This document shows, piece by piece, positions 18,172 through 26,845 of a stretch of 63,430 nucleotides of DNA. Source of the stretch: an uncultured Bacteroidales bacterium. Lineage in GTDB: Bacteria > Bacteroidota > Bacteroidia > Bacteroidales > Bacteroidaceae. The DNA lies in the NCBI GenBank assembly GCA_902789725.1, contig CADAPC010000022.1, positions 1-63,430 of the forward strand, read 5' to 3'. The translations under genes and the position numbers were made by a program. Numbering within the stretch: the stretch's first letter is position 1; the number at the start of each line of letters is the position of its first letter. The notes beneath the pieces are model-generated. The model was not told where the DNA came from. It saw nothing but the letters and a program-made list of their open reading frames with translations, and did no database searches.

Positions 18172-19218
18172 TCAAAAATACTTCGTAATGTGCGCATTGT
18201 CGAAGTTATTCATCTCGTTCACCATGCGCACAGCTGAATCGAGCAAGGGGAAGGCACACAACGCACCTGTGCCTTCCCCTAAACGCAACCCGAGGGAAAG
18301 GAGAGGAGAAGCCTGAAGAGCCTCCAACATGCGACGGTGCCCCGATTCGTCACCACAATGGGTGAAAACCATATAAGCCTTTGCTGCAGGGTGAAGACGA
18401 AGAGCCGCCAACGCACAAGCCGTCATGATGAAACCATCAACCAGCACCACCATCTTCCGTTCCGCAGCCCGCAGCATCACCCCCACAGCTGTCACCATCT
18501 CGTACCCGCCAAAGTAGCGGATAATGTCGGTGTCAGTAGGGAAGGGACAATCATGCTGAAAATGCTCCACAGCTCGTGCAAGCACTTCTTTCTTGTGCCG
18601 GACGCCTTCAGCATGAAGTCCTGCACCTGCGCCAATACAATCAGCCAGCGGGATGCCACAGAAAAGGCTCATCCAAATGGAAGAGGGTGAGGTGTTGGCT
18701 ATGCCCATCTCTCCCACACACATTACTCGGCAGCCATCATCGGCACAAGCATCCACCAACTCCCTGCCCACCATGAAACACCGCTCGAACTCCACCTCAG
18801 TCATAGCCCATCCGTAAAGAAAGTTGCGCGTTCCCCACCCCACCTTACGGTTCAGAATGCCATCCACCTCCGAGAGGTCATAATCCACCCCCACATCCAC
18901 TATGCGGAGCCGAAACCCATGTTGCCGGCAGAACAAATTCACTCCACCCCCCCCGCGGGTGAAGTTCACCATCTGTTGCCAAGTAACCTCGCGTGGAGAC
19001 ACACTCACCCCCTCCCGTTCGATGCCGTGATCTCCCCCAAGCAAGAGGTGGCAAGGCCGCGCAAGCGAGGGAGAGAGCGTTTGCTGAATCATACAAATTT
19101 GTTCAGCCAGTTCTTCAAGCCGCCCCAGCGAACCTTTAGGCTTGTTCAGGTTATTGATTTTGTCTTGAATGATGGGACGCAGTGCCTCATCAGGAATGTC
19201 TATCTGGAAAGAATTCAT
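18172..19218 (-). CDS. cobT: Nicotinate-nucleotide--dimethylbenzimidazole phosphoribosyltransferase
   Basis: 348 aa from the ATG at 19218; the nine upstream codons would overlap cobU. CobT activates the lower-ligand base of cobalamin by transferring ribose phosphate from nicotinate mononucleotide. Recognisable blocks are NKPKGSLGRLEELA at the N-terminus, GEMGIANTSPS in the middle, and the catalytic-Glu region RLGEGTGA near residue 320. It is the last gene of the leftward cob operon, 1 bp after cobU. Which base it activates cannot be read from sequence. No bzaA/bluB-type gene for base synthesis is in the window, so the base may be scavenged. Confidence 0.95.
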   Translation of the reverse strand: MNSFQIDIPDEALRPIIQDKINNLNKPKGSLGRLEELAEQICMIQQTLSPSLARPCHLLLGGDHGIEREGVSVSPREVTWQQMVNFTRGGGGVNLFCRQHGFRLRIVDVGVDYDLSEVDGILNRKVGWGTRNFLYGWAMTEVEFERCFMVGRELVDACADDGCRVMCVGEMGIANTSPSSIWMSLFCGIPLADCIGAGAGLHAEGVRHKKEVLARAVEHFQHDCPFPTDTDIIRYFGGYEMVTAVGVMLRAAERKMVVLVDGFIMTACALAALRLHPAAKAYMVFTHCGDESGHRRMLEALQASPLLSLGLRLGEGTGALCAFPLLDSAVRMVNEMNNFDNAHITKYF

Positions 19219-19219
19219 A

Positions 19220-19726
19220 TCATTTAATTTTAACAGGAATACCACTCACCATGAGCACCACCTCATCTGCGTGCTGCGCAACATACTGATTCATCCAGCC
19301 TTGCAAATCGGTAAACTGCCGTTGAACTGCATTTTCGCTCACCCCTCCCCAGCCAATTTCGTTGCTGACGAAAATGAATGTCGCATCTTGCTGGGTGAAC
19401 CGGTCAAATTCCCTCTTCAGCGCCTCCAACGACTGAGCCACATCTTGCAGGGCAAAAAAGAAATTGGTGCACCACAGCGTGATGCAATCGACAACAGCCA
19501 CACGCCCCGCCAGACGATGGCGGCTCAGCTGCTGCTCCTCTTCAATGTTTTCCCACTCAGGTCCACGACGTTCCTGGTGGCGCGCAACACGCTGCCGAAA
19601 CTCCTCATCCCACACATGAGCCGTAGCCACATAGACAGGATTTGGACTGAGAGACAGGGCAAGACGTTCGGCATACTGGCTCTTTCCAGCGCGTTGCCCT
19701 CCAGTGATGAGAATGATTCTGCGCAC
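19220..19726 (-). CDS. cobU: Adenosylcobinamide kinase / guanylyltransferase
   Basis: 168 aa, normal for the family. The P-loop GGQRAGKS (residues 9-16) is followed by the CobU signature ATAHVWDEEFRQRVARHQERR-type region, which contains the guanylylated His. The enzyme phosphorylates adenosylcobinamide and converts it to adenosylcobinamide-GDP. The next partner, CobS (cobalamin synthase), normally encoded beside cobT and cobU, is absent here. Stop and start codons of neighbours are 1 and 9 bp away, so the gene is tightly co-transcribed. Confidence 0.95.
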   Translation of the reverse strand: MRRIILITGGQRAGKSQYAERLALSLSPNPVYVATAHVWDEEFRQRVARHQERRGPEWENIEEEQQLSRHRLAGRVAVVDCITLWCTNFFFALQDVAQSLEALKREFDRFTQQDATFIFVSNEIGWGGVSENAVQRQFTDLQGWMNQYVAQHADEVVLMVSGIPVKIK

Positions 19727-19735
19727 GATAAAAAA

Positions 19736-20677
19736 TTAAAAGTTAAAAATGAATGTGATGACAACAACAAGCAGCACGGCAAAGCATTCTGCTGCACGGC
19801 TGATGCGTACAGCTGTCTGCATGTCGGCTGTAGTGAGAAGCCGTTCGTTCTCGCCAATGTAGGGTTTGTCAACAAGCTGACCGAAGTAGGTATGCGGCCC
19901 TCCGAAACGGCAATGGAGAATGCCAGCAAGAGCCGCCTCGGGATAGCCGCTGTTGGGCGAAGCATGGCGAGAACCATACTTGACCACAAACTTCAGCAGT
20001 CTCAACCTGCCCGACGCAAGCACCATCAGCAGTGCCGTAAGGCGAGCGGGAACGTAGTTAGCCACATCGTCCATGCGAGCGGCAAAGCAGCCAAAGTCCT
20101 TGTAACGCTCCGTCTTGTAGCCTATCATCGAATCGAGCGTATTCACCATTTTATAGGCAAGCATGCCAGGCACCCCACCTATGCACAGCCAGAAGAGCGG
20201 AGCCACCACCCCGTCGCTCAGGTTTTCAGCCAGGGTTTCAAGAGCAGCCGTCCGAATTTCTTGGGCTGACAGCTGGGCAGTGTCCCTACCCACAATGCGA
20301 GCCACTTGCTTCCGTCCCTCGTCAAGCGACCGGTCAACCGCCCTAAAAGTTTGGCGCACTTCACGCACAAGGGTGGTGCCGGCCAGACAGAAAAAGATGA
20401 GCACTGTGCAGACAACCCCACCACCCATGGGGAAGGGAACACCAAGGTCCATCACATAAAGCAGAGCCCACGTCACAGCAAACACCGAGCCAACGAGGAC
20501 AAGAGCGAGCATGGCACCCCTCCATATCCGGTGAAAGCCTCGGTTAAGGAGTCTCTCACCGCAGGCAATCATTTTGCCAAACCCCACAATGGGGTGAGGC
20601 AGCCAGCGAGGGTCGCCCAGCAGGAGGTCGAGCAACCACCCCAAGAGCAAGGGCAATATGCAGGTTGGCGTAATCAT
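19736..20677 (-). CDS. cbiB: Adenosylcobinamide-phosphate synthase (membrane)
   Basis: 313 aa from the ATG at 20677, which overlaps the cobD stop codon as ATGA; the longer ORF to 20773 only reads through cobD. The N-terminal family motif LLLGDPRWLPHP and several hydrophobic helices mark CbiB, the inner-membrane enzyme that joins aminopropanol phosphate to adenosylcobyrate. It takes its substrate from the neighbouring CobD-type decarboxylase. The C-terminus ends in a hydrophobic segment (FAVLLVVVITFIFNF). Confidence 0.92.
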   Translation of the reverse strand: MITPTCILPLLLGWLLDLLLGDPRWLPHPIVGFGKMIACGERLLNRGFHRIWRGAMLALVLVGSVFAVTWALLYVMDLGVPFPMGGGVVCTVLIFFCLAGTTLVREVRQTFRAVDRSLDEGRKQVARIVGRDTAQLSAQEIRTAALETLAENLSDGVVAPLFWLCIGGVPGMLAYKMVNTLDSMIGYKTERYKDFGCFAARMDDVANYVPARLTALLMVLASGRLRLLKFVVKYGSRHASPNSGYPEAALAGILHCRFGGPHTYFGQLVDKPYIGENERLLTTADMQTAVRISRAAECFAVLLVVVITFIFNF

Positions 20678-21657
20678 TTTTGTTGAAGAAATTGAGCAAT
20701 GGCAGCCACCACCGCGTCGTTCTCCTCTGGCAATTGGGTGGCAAGACGAAAATGATGAGGAGTGAGCCCACAAAAGTTCGAGGCATCGCGAATCAGGATG
20801 CCGTGCTCCTGAACCAGGTAGGCTTTCAGTTCCCCCGCCGTGCGGGGGTGGATGGTGCAGAGGAAGAAGTTAGTCAGCGTTGGGAAAGCCTCCACCCCAT
20901 CAATGGCATTCAATAGCCGACGCAGTCGTTCTGTCTCACCCATATAGGCAGACAGGTCGGGTACACCCCTCACCTGGTGGCCGATGAGCCATTTGCCCGC
21001 TTCAATAGCCAAAGCATTCACAGCCCACGGACGCTGCTGCCGACGCAAAAGCCTTATGACGGAAGCCGAAGCGATGACATACCCTATGCGCAAACCGGGG
21101 ATAGCATACTGCTTAGTCATGGAGTGAATCTGTATGATGTTGCCCACACGCATCAGTTTATCCGCTGTTGGCAGAGGGTAAAGCGTGTAGTCTTTGTAAG
21201 AAAAGTCCACCACCAGCCATTCATGCCGCGTTGATGCTTCAATCATGCCACCCTCCGTCACCACCCCACCCGTCGGATTGTTAGGGTTGCAGAGCCAACA
21301 GATGGCACCATCAGCACGTTCCTCATAACCAAACAGACAACACGCCTCATCATACTCTGAGAAGGTGGGGCGAAATACATAGTAGGTTTTTCGTTCCCGG
21401 AAAGCCTGTGCTATTAAGTAGATAGCTTCCGTGGCACCACTGGTCACCAACACCTCATCAGCATCAATGCCATAGTCGTGGGCAATCATCATTGACAACG
21501 AACGTGGAGAAGGCTCAGGATAGGAACGAATCACATCCAAGCGACGGCACAAGTGAGCCTCCAACTCCGAGAGGTCAGCATGAGCATAGATGTTGGAACT
21601 GAAATTCATCCGAATGCCCGAATAGTTGTATAGATCATCCCCATGCCCGTCAATCAT
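20674..21657 (-). CDS. cobD: Threonine-phosphate decarboxylase-like PLP enzyme
   Basis: 327 aa, class I/II aminotransferase fold. The start MIDGHGDDLYNYSGIRMNFSSN is typical of CobD. The PLP lysine lies in HSMTKQYAIPGLRIGY (near residue 160), and CNPNNPTGGVV is the usual cofactor-pocket motif. CobD decarboxylates L-threonine phosphate to the aminopropanol phosphate linker of cobalamin. The family is close to histidinol-phosphate aminotransferase, so context decides: it overlaps cobQ by 8 bp and cbiB by 4 bp, which strongly supports the cobalamin role. At 327 aa it is slightly shorter than many CobD proteins. Confidence 0.9.
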   Translation of the reverse strand: MIDGHGDDLYNYSGIRMNFSSNIYAHADLSELEAHLCRRLDVIRSYPEPSPRSLSMMIAHDYGIDADEVLVTSGATEAIYLIAQAFRERKTYYVFRPTFSEYDEACCLFGYEERADGAICWLCNPNNPTGGVVTEGGMIEASTRHEWLVVDFSYKDYTLYPLPTADKLMRVGNIIQIHSMTKQYAIPGLRIGYVIASASVIRLLRRQQRPWAVNALAIEAGKWLIGHQVRGVPDLSAYMGETERLRRLLNAIDGVEAFPTLTNFFLCTIHPRTAGELKAYLVQEHGILIRDASNFCGLTPHHFRLATQLPEENDAVVAAIAQFLQQK

Positions 21658-23125
21658 AAGCTCGCAATATTTTGTATAGTTTGTTTATATCCAGATGCTT
21701 ACGCACATAATCTGCCAATTCATCGTATTGCTCATTCTTGAAAGCCTTATAATCAAAAGCTTGAACCGTCTGGTCAGTTTTTTCCTTAAAAGGTGACAAC
21801 AGTTTTTCGATAAAAGGCGGGTTATCAAGAATCCCATGCACGTATGTACCCATCGTATGTTCATCCACATAGTAACCATCTTCCGTACCATCGTTCAGAT
21901 GCAAAAGTGGAGAAGGGGCAGCATCAAGGGGACGAGTCTCGCCCATATGGATTTCATAGCCACTCCCATCATCGCAAACCACCTGCCGCGTCACCTTCAC
22001 CCCTGTCATTGTCGTCGTAACAGGCAGAAGTCCAAGCCCTGGAAGCCGCTCCACGTTTCCCTCCACATGCAGGGGGTCACAAATCTCCACACCCATCATC
22101 TGGTATCCTCCACACACACCCAACACCGTTGCACCTTCGCGGTGAGCACGAATGATGGCCGCAGCCGTCCCATTACGTCGAAGTTCACACAAGTCGCTAA
22201 GTGTCGATTTCGAACCAGGCAAAATAATAATGTCACTCTTTAGCAGGTCATCCGTGTTGTTGGTGTAGAACAGGTGCACCCTTGGGTCACGTTCCAGCAC
22301 ATTGAAATCGGTGAAATTGGACAGATGCCGCAACAGTACTACTGCCACATTGATTTTACCTCGTTCAGCCCGCATGGATTTAGCGGCAAGATCCACACTG
22401 TCTTCTTCCTCAATATGAATGCCATCATAGTAAGGAACCACCCCCAGCACAGGAATGCCGCAGAGGTTTTCCAACATCTTCCGCCCTTCTTCAAAAAGCC
22501 GCAAATCCCCACGAAACTTATTGATAATTATCCCCTTTATTCGTTTCTTGTCCTCAGGCGTTTGAAGAGCTATACTTCCATAGACCGAAGCGAACACCCC
22601 GCCACGGTCAATATCACCCACAAGGAGAACATCTGCATCGGCATGTCTGGCCATAGGCATATTCACCAGGTCGTGGTTTCGAAGGTTCAGTTCCGAAATG
22701 CTGCCTGCTCCTTCCAACACAATAGGGTTGTAGCGCCTGGAAAGCCGGTCGAAGGCGGCGCAAACCTCACGCCTCAGTTCCTCTCTGCCCGCTTCGCGAA
22801 AATAATCGTAAGCATCTCTATTACCTATAGGCACACCATTCAGCACCACCTGACTGGTGTGGTCGCTCTGAGGCTTCAGCAGCAGTGGGTTCATGTCGGT
22901 GTGACAAGGAATGCCAGCCGCTTCAGCTTGCACCGCTTGCGCTCGCCCTATTTCCAATCCTTCAGGGGTGGCATAAGAGTTGAGTGCCATATTCTGCGCC
23001 TTGAAGGGAGCAGGATGATAGCCATCTTGCAGAAAGATACGGCACAAAGCTGTTGCAAGAACGCTCTTGCCCACATCGCTACCTGTACCAGCCAGCATGA
23101 CGGGATGAAGTTTCTTCACATTCAT
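21650..23125 (-). CDS. cobQ: Cobyric acid synthase (CbiP/CobQ)
   Basis: 491 aa, full length. An N-terminal ATP-binding amidoligase domain has MLAGTGSDVGKS and APFKAQNMALNSY, and a C-terminal class I glutamine amidotransferase domain has the nucleophile in LGVCGGYQMMG (near residue 340) and a catalytic His near the C-terminus (GTYVHGILDN). It amidates side chains b, d, e and g of adenosylcobyrinic diamide. It overlaps the second cobB fragment by 4 bp and cobD by 8 bp. Confidence 0.95.
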   Translation of the reverse strand: MNVKKLHPVMLAGTGSDVGKSVLATALCRIFLQDGYHPAPFKAQNMALNSYATPEGLEIGRAQAVQAEAAGIPCHTDMNPLLLKPQSDHTSQVVLNGVPIGNRDAYDYFREAGREELRREVCAAFDRLSRRYNPIVLEGAGSISELNLRNHDLVNMPMARHADADVLLVGDIDRGGVFASVYGSIALQTPEDKKRIKGIIINKFRGDLRLFEEGRKMLENLCGIPVLGVVPYYDGIHIEEEDSVDLAAKSMRAERGKINVAVVLLRHLSNFTDFNVLERDPRVHLFYTNNTDDLLKSDIIILPGSKSTLSDLCELRRNGTAAAIIRAHREGATVLGVCGGYQMMGVEICDPLHVEGNVERLPGLGLLPVTTTMTGVKVTRQVVCDDGSGYEIHMGETRPLDAAPSPLLHLNDGTEDGYYVDEHTMGTYVHGILDNPPFIEKLLSPFKEKTDQTVQAFDYKAFKNEQYDELADYVRKHLDINKLYKILRAYD

Positions 23126-23667
23126 ACTATATTATATATATGAGCATAACTTGCAAGCACATTCCTATACTTGATGACAGGTGTAGGCACCAGTTCGCCC
23201 TTGGCATTATAGACAGGCGTTACGGACTGTGGTGCCTCACCCCAAAACTGCGTATAATGAAATTCATGCCCTCGATACTCATGTCCGTCCAACATAAAGC
23301 GTCGATAGCCCAAGGATAGTTTCCTATCCTCAAGGCGAGCCGTAATTCGATAGGGCAGCACCCCACACATGGGGTATTCACCATCGTCAGTCACAATGCT
23401 CCTGCACAAATACATCATCCCCCCACATTCTGCCACAATGCGCCCCCCACGCTCAGCATAGTCCTTGATGCTCAGGCGCATCTTTTCCGCCCTCACCAAG
23501 GCATCCAGATGTTTCTCAGGGTACCCACCTGGCAAATAAAGGAATTTGCAGTCACTGGGCAGCGACTCGTTTCGTTCTGGATCGATGAACCACACTTTGC
23601 CCAAGCGGTCGAGCGCTTCCTGATATAGAAACGAGAAGGACTCATTGTTTCTTGCCACACAAATCAT
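23122..23667 (-). CDS. cobB: Cobyrinate a,c-diamide synthase, glutaminase half
   Basis: 181 aa, corresponding to the C-terminal half of CbiA/CobB. It starts MICVARNNESFSFLY, matching the start of the second domain, and has the glutaminase nucleophile in VAECGGMMYLC and a catalytic His-Glu region near GHEFHYTQFW. It supplies ammonia to the synthetase half encoded just upstream. The two reading frames overlap as ATGA at 23664-23667, so translation is probably coupled. Together they total 398 aa, below the usual 430-460, the shortfall being the linker. Both halves keep their motifs, which argues for a functional split rather than decay. Confidence 0.85.
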   Translation of the reverse strand: MICVARNNESFSFLYQEALDRLGKVWFIDPERNESLPSDCKFLYLPGGYPEKHLDALVRAEKMRLSIKDYAERGGRIVAECGGMMYLCRSIVTDDGEYPMCGVLPYRITARLEDRKLSLGYRRFMLDGHEYRGHEFHYTQFWGEAPQSVTPVYNAKGELVPTPVIKYRNVLASYAHIYNIV

Positions 23668-24317
23668 ATTTCCAACAGTCTTTTCCAGTTCACGTTTTCC
23701 TCCAACAGCGAAACCAACATGGTCGTCTCAGCCTTTTCAGAAAAGTCCAAACCCAAATAGCGGCTACTCTGCTCCAAATCCTTCTTCTTCGGCAGAAACC
23801 CGAAGCACTCCAACTGTAAATCATCACACACCTGTTGCAGCATCAGCCGATGCCGAGAAGACCCCACCTTGTTGAAGATAACTCCTGCCATCCGTACATT
23901 ATCCCTAAAATGCAAAAAGCCAGACAGCAGTGCAGCCATCGAATAAGCTGCCGACCGGGCATCGACCACCATCACCACAGGCAAGTCCAACACACAAGCT
24001 ATTTCAGCCGAAGACCCCTTGTCGCGGTCATACCCATCGAAAAGCCCCATCATGCCTTCCACCACACACACGTCCGCTCCCTCCGCATATCGGACAAAGA
24101 GTTCTTTCACATGCTCGGGCGAAGCCATGAACGTGTCAAGATTGATGCTGGCACGTCCACACACCGCTGCATGAAACTTCGTATCGATATAGTCAGGCCC
24201 GCATTTGAAGGGTTGTACCACATACCCCTTCTTCACCAGCAAAGCCATCACCCCTCGGGCAATTGTCGTCTTACCCGAGCCACTTGTTGGAGCCGATATG
24301 AGGAAACTTTTTTTCAT
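23664..24317 (-). CDS. cobB: Cobyrinate a,c-diamide synthase, ATP-binding half
   Basis: 217 aa, corresponding to the N-terminal half of CbiA/CobB. The P-loop SAPTSGSGKTT lies at residues 8-18; CGPDYIDTKFH (near 39-49) and VVEGMMGLFDGYD (near 84-96) are family signatures. The enzyme amidates carboxylates a and c of the corrin ring, using ATP. It is the first gene of the leftward cob operon, and a TACCTTTG box sits only 8 bp before the ATG. It ends at the point where other CbiA proteins have an interdomain linker; the glutaminase half is the next ORF in the -1 frame. Confidence 0.87.
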   Translation of the reverse strand: MKKSFLISAPTSGSGKTTIARGVMALLVKKGYVVQPFKCGPDYIDTKFHAAVCGRASINLDTFMASPEHVKELFVRYAEGADVCVVEGMMGLFDGYDRDKGSSAEIACVLDLPVVMVVDARSAAYSMAALLSGFLHFRDNVRMAGVIFNKVGSSRHRLMLQQVCDDLQLECFGFLPKKKDLEQSSRYLGLDFSEKAETTMLVSLLEENVNWKRLLEI

Positions 24318-24324
24318 CGGAGCA

Positions 24325-24332
24325 CAAAGGTA
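24325..24332 (-). promoter_or_regulatory. -7 box of the cobB-cobT operon
   Basis: TACCTTTG on the minus strand, 8 bp from the cobB ATG. Transcripts would be nearly leaderless, so this operon has no room for its own riboswitch. I see no good TTG at the right distance. Confidence 0.4.
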
Positions 24333-24449
24333 GGAATTTTTATCAGGAATGAAGGATTAAACAAGGAGATTTTTTACTTTTTTAGATAAAAAAAGGGCTG
24401 TGAGAACAAATAATTCACGTTTCTTCATTCACTATTCCACATTTTTCCT

Positions 24450-24457
24450 TACCTTTG
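24450..24457 (+). promoter_or_regulatory. -7 box ahead of the cobalamin riboswitch
   Basis: TACCTTTG; transcription would begin near 24462, just before the aptamer. Confidence 0.55.
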
Positions 24458-24461
24458 CAAC

Positions 24462-24640
24462 CGATTTGGTAATCGACTATTCTCACAGAATGCCGATGCA
24501 AGGGAATCCGGTGCGAATCCGGGGCTGTACCTGCAGCTGTAATCTCCTTTTTGCTAACGTCCGCTCAAACCAAGCCACTGAGAAAATCGGGAAGGCGAGC
24601 CGACAAGGAGAAAGCCAGAAGACCTGCCAAAGTCCAAAAG
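24462..24640 (+). ncRNA. Cobalamin riboswitch (AdoCbl type)
   Basis: The conserved core is visible in order: GGGAATCCGGTGCGAATCCG (about 24502-24521), GGGGCTGTACCTGCAGCTGT (24521-24540), GCCACTG (24574-24580), GGGAAGGC (24589-24596) and the B12 box GCCAGAAGACCTGCC (24614-24628). It lies in the leader of the btuB-cbiK-corrin operon and should repress it when cobalamin is plentiful. A small hairpin AGTGCA/TGCACT (24657-24676) just before the ATG could be part of the expression platform. Confidence 0.95.
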
Positions 24641-24691
24641 AAAAAAGTAACGTAACAGTGCACAGGAATATGCACTAACTTACACCGATTT

Positions 24692-26845
24692 ATGAAAAGA
24701 TGGTTCATTGGATGGGTATTTTTATGCCTTGTCCATACATTGTTGGCTCAAAACATTCTGCTCGGAGATTCCCTGCAAGAAGTCGTCGTGACAGGTACTG
24801 GCACCCAGCACCTGCTCAAAGATGCGCCCGTGCAGACAGAAGTCATCAGTGGTAAATCGCTCAAACAATATGGAGGAGAATCGTTGGGAGACATTCTGGC
24901 AGGACTGACCTCTTCCTTCGCTTTCAACGAGGGCGACATGGGAAGTCAGATGCAAATGAATGGCCTCGGCAATTCCTATATACTCATTCTCATCGATGGC
25001 AAGCGGATACATGGGGACAACGGCGGCGAAAACGACCTTGGTCTCATCGATCCACACAATATAGAGAAAATAGAAATTGTAAAGGGAGCCTCATCTGCCC
25101 TCTATGGCAGCGATGCCATCGCAGGTGTCATCAATATCATCACCAAGAAGCATGACACGGAAGGGATTCTTCTGGAAAACACCACACGAGGAGGTTCTCA
25201 TGGTGAACTGCGCCAACACAATGGAATCGCATTCAATATTGGGAAAGTAAACAGCTATACAAATTTCCAATTACAGCACTCCGATGGCTGGCAAAACACT
25301 TCGCATGAAGACCCCCGCCAAACAGAGTTCATCATTACTGATTCACGCAACAAGACAGTGAATCGCTACACCAACTGGCAGGTGGCAGAACGGCTCACCT
25401 ACTCTCCCTCCCAATCCCTTGAATTGTATCTCGACGGCAGTATCTACCGTAAACGCATCTACCGTCCTAACGGTAAACACCCTGGGGTGGATGTGAAGAC
25501 TTATGATTTGCGCTATAACAACGCTTCTGCCTCCGCAGGCGGAAAGTGGAAACTGAACGGAACAGATGTCCTCACTCTCGACGTGGACTGGAACCGACAT
25601 GCTTACTACTACGACTTCACAGCCGTAACCCTCACTGATGGCGTTGTCAACGGCCGTTCCACTTCCTACTTTCCTTTCTACCCTGGGCAAGAGCAACTTC
25701 AAAGCGACCAGCAACGCACAATGGCTCATCTTAAAGGTGTTTTTTCCCTTCCCCACAGCAATCGCCTCAGTGCAGGCATTGAATGGCGTTATGACTGGCT
25801 CAAAGCCCCCCACAGGGTTGCTGACGGAAAAGCCAGCGACAACACCGAAGCACTCTATCTGCAGGACGAATGGCGCATCGCATGTAGTAAACTCATTACC
25901 ACCCACTTCACAGCGGGTGTCCGCTTGAACAAAAATCAGCAGTTCGGTTGGCGACTCACCCCAAAAGTCTCTGCCATGCTCAGCATAGGAGACTGTTGGC
26001 GCATTCGTGCTGCATGGAGCCAAGGTTTCAAAACACCCACCCCCAAGGAACTTCACTATCAATATGTTCGCGACATGAACGGCACCTACCTCTACGTTGG
26101 CAACAGAAACTTAGCCCCCCAGCAGAGCGACTATTTCACTTTGGGCGTGGAATTCAATCATGGAGGTTTTAACATGACCGCCACCGGCTACTACAACCAC
26201 GTAAGCAAGATGATTGCTCTTGTCACCATTCCCAACGGAGAAGCCCCTGCCGACCTGTACACCAAATACATGCCACTAAAAACGCGCCAATACAAAAATC
26301 TCGAATCGGCCAAGACATACGGAGCCGACCTATCCATCCGCTACCGCATCAATCGGGAATGGACAGCAGGAATAGGCTACAGCTATCTTGACACAGACGC
26401 TCAAGTCTATAACACAGAACACGACCTCATGCAAAATGTGGTCATTGACGGCATGGCCCATCACAAAGGAAACTGCTTCATCACCTGGAACCATACGTTC
26501 CGTAATGATAACACCTTCGGAGCAGGGTTATACGGAAGAGCATCCACCCAGCGCTATTACCAACTGAATGGCAATGGAAAAGGCTATCATCTGTGGCGAC
26601 TCACGGGCAACTATTCGTTTTGCCCGAAGCATGGTAAACAAAAACCCCTCACATGCAATGTAGAGGCTGGCATCGACAACCTCTTCAACTACATTGACAA
26701 ATCCGACCACGGCCTCCACCTCGGCACCACTACACCCGGAACCGTCATCTACGCAGCCTTTACCATCCGTTTCAACCAAGGCAAGAAACTTAACAATAAA
26801 AACATATTCAAATCATTAAATCAGCAGAGTAATGAAGACAATTAA
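24692..26845 (+). CDS. btuB: TonB-dependent receptor, BtuB-like, under riboswitch control
   Basis: 717 aa. A signal peptide (to LLAQN, residue 21) is followed by a TonB box LQEVVVTGTG, a plug domain with MNGLGNSYILILIDGKRI and ASSALYGSDAIAGVINIIT, and a 22-strand barrel. BtuB-like receptors bind cobalamin at the surface and import it with TonB energy. The riboswitch immediately upstream makes corrinoid the best ligand guess. The stop overlaps the start of the CbiK lipoprotein by 14 bp, so the two are translated together. There is no SusC-type N-terminal extension. It could import cobinamides or other tetrapyrroles. Confidence 0.9.
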   Translation: MKRWFIGWVFLCLVHTLLAQNILLGDSLQEVVVTGTGTQHLLKDAPVQTEVISGKSLKQYGGESLGDILAGLTSSFAFNEGDMGSQMQMNGLGNSYILILIDGKRIHGDNGGENDLGLIDPHNIEKIEIVKGASSALYGSDAIAGVINIITKKHDTEGILLENTTRGGSHGELRQHNGIAFNIGKVNSYTNFQLQHSDGWQNTSHEDPRQTEFIITDSRNKTVNRYTNWQVAERLTYSPSQSLELYLDGSIYRKRIYRPNGKHPGVDVKTYDLRYNNASASAGGKWKLNGTDVLTLDVDWNRHAYYYDFTAVTLTDGVVNGRSTSYFPFYPGQEQLQSDQQRTMAHLKGVFSLPHSNRLSAGIEWRYDWLKAPHRVADGKASDNTEALYLQDEWRIACSKLITTHFTAGVRLNKNQQFGWRLTPKVSAMLSIGDCWRIRAAWSQGFKTPTPKELHYQYVRDMNGTYLYVGNRNLAPQQSDYFTLGVEFNHGGFNMTATGYYNHVSKMIALVTIPNGEAPADLYTKYMPLKTRQYKNLESAKTYGADLSIRYRINREWTAGIGYSYLDTDAQVYNTEHDLMQNVVIDGMAHHKGNCFITWNHTFRNDNTFGAGLYGRASTQRYYQLNGNGKGYHLWRLTGNYSFCPKHGKQKPLTCNVEAGIDNLFNYIDKSDHGLHLGTTTPGTVIYAAFTIRFNQGKKLNNKNIFKSLNQQSNEDN

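Noticed and set aside
23655..23675. Sequencing frameshift in cobB
   Set aside because: There is no long homopolymer at the junction, the split falls at the domain linker, and the ATGA overlap matches the rest of the operon. Not fully excluded without reads.
24400..24678. 92-codon ORF upstream of btuB
   Set aside because: It coincides with the cobalamin riboswitch core, which explains the conservation.
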